From Fidelibacterota bacterium (GTDB lineage: Bacteria > Pseudomonadota > Alphaproteobacteria > Rhodospirillales > Rhodospirillaceae), in NCBI GenBank assembly GCA_947473445.1, contig CANJEU010000112.1:1-6914 (forward strand): a DNA stretch of 6,914 nucleotides, read 5' to 3'. The notes under the pieces were generated by a model. That model had not been told where the DNA came from. It saw nothing but the letters and a program-made list of their open reading frames with translations, and did no database searches. Below are positions 6,872 to 6,914 of the stretch, piece by piece (positions within the stretch are counted from its first letter, which is position 1; the number at the start of each line of letters is the position of its first letter). Position numbers and translations under genes: made by a program.

Positions 6872-6914
6872 TAGCGGCGCGGGGGATAAGGACGCGTGTC
6901 GAAGGGCTCGACAA
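6871..6914 (-). CDS. C-terminal end of an unidentified upstream gene (partial)
   Basis: Reading the minus strand from the right edge, one frame gives the 13 residues VEPFDTRPYPPRR and then a TAA stop at 6873-6871. The last A of that stop is the first base of the next gene's ATG (TAATG). This 1-base overlap matches the tight packing of every other junction here, so I infer that it is the real end of an upstream operon gene. Thirteen residues are too few to assign a family. It could be the missing substrate-binding protein or another enzyme, but nothing in the tail decides this. The frame choice rests on the overlap geometry and on a plausible, proline-rich hydrophilic tail. Confidence 0.5.
   Translation of the reverse strand, partial: VEPFDTRPYPPRR

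Noticed and set aside
6702..6914. Minus-strand open frame of 70 codons at the right edge
   Set aside because: It is out of frame with the first SDR, arginine-rich in the overlapping part, and does not use the TAATG junction. The 13-codon tail in the neighbouring frame fits better.
1..6914. Promoters, terminators, tRNA/rRNA, CRISPR arrays, insertion sequences, long repeats
   Set aside because: None seen by eye on either strand. Genes abut or overlap throughout, leaving no room for an internal promoter or terminator except inside coding sequence, where I see no convincing one.

Overview
The window is one densely packed operon, all of it on the minus strand. It is GC-rich with GC-rich third positions, which suits a high-GC proteobacterium. 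An alphaproteobacterium (Hyphomicrobiales-like) is the best guess from gene content and style, but nothing here fixes the taxon. No RNA genes, mobile elements, CRISPR arrays, promoters or terminators are visible, and no stretch as long as 300 bases lacks a gene. In fact only 3 bases lie between genes.

In transcription order, from high to low coordinates, the genes are: the last 13 codons of an unidentified upstream gene (6914-6871); a short-chain dehydrogenase/reductase (SDR) with an insert like that of mycofactocin-coupled SDRs (6871-6044); a second, classical SDR (6047-5265); two DppB/DppC-type permeases (5268-4330 and 4333-3473); two OppD/OppF-type ATPases (3480-2464 and 2471-1665); a D-2-hydroxyacid dehydrogenase (1661-627); and the first 216 codons of a DUF4438-family protein (649-1), which runs off the left edge. 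The DUF4438 frame has no stop codon in the window.

The junctions are TAATG, ATGA, ATGA, GTGA, ATGAGTGA, ATGGCTGA, a 3-base gap and a 23-base overlap. This implies a single transcript with extensive translational coupling. The promoter and any regulator must lie beyond 6914, and the terminator beyond position 1.

Functionally this looks like a small-molecule uptake and catabolic operon. The Opp/Dpp-family translocator is complete (two permeases, two ATPases), but its periplasmic substrate-binding protein is not in the window. Three oxidoreductases flank it. Both SDRs carry an acidic residue at the end of beta-2, which predicts NAD(H) use. The hydroxyacid dehydrogenase has arginines there, which predicts NADP(H) use. 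One inferred model is import of a chiral hydroxy compound, NAD-linked oxidation by the SDRs, and NADPH-linked reduction of a 2-keto acid by the dehydrogenase. The substrate cannot be read from the sequence. The least understood parts are the DUF4438 protein and the mycofactocin-type SDR.
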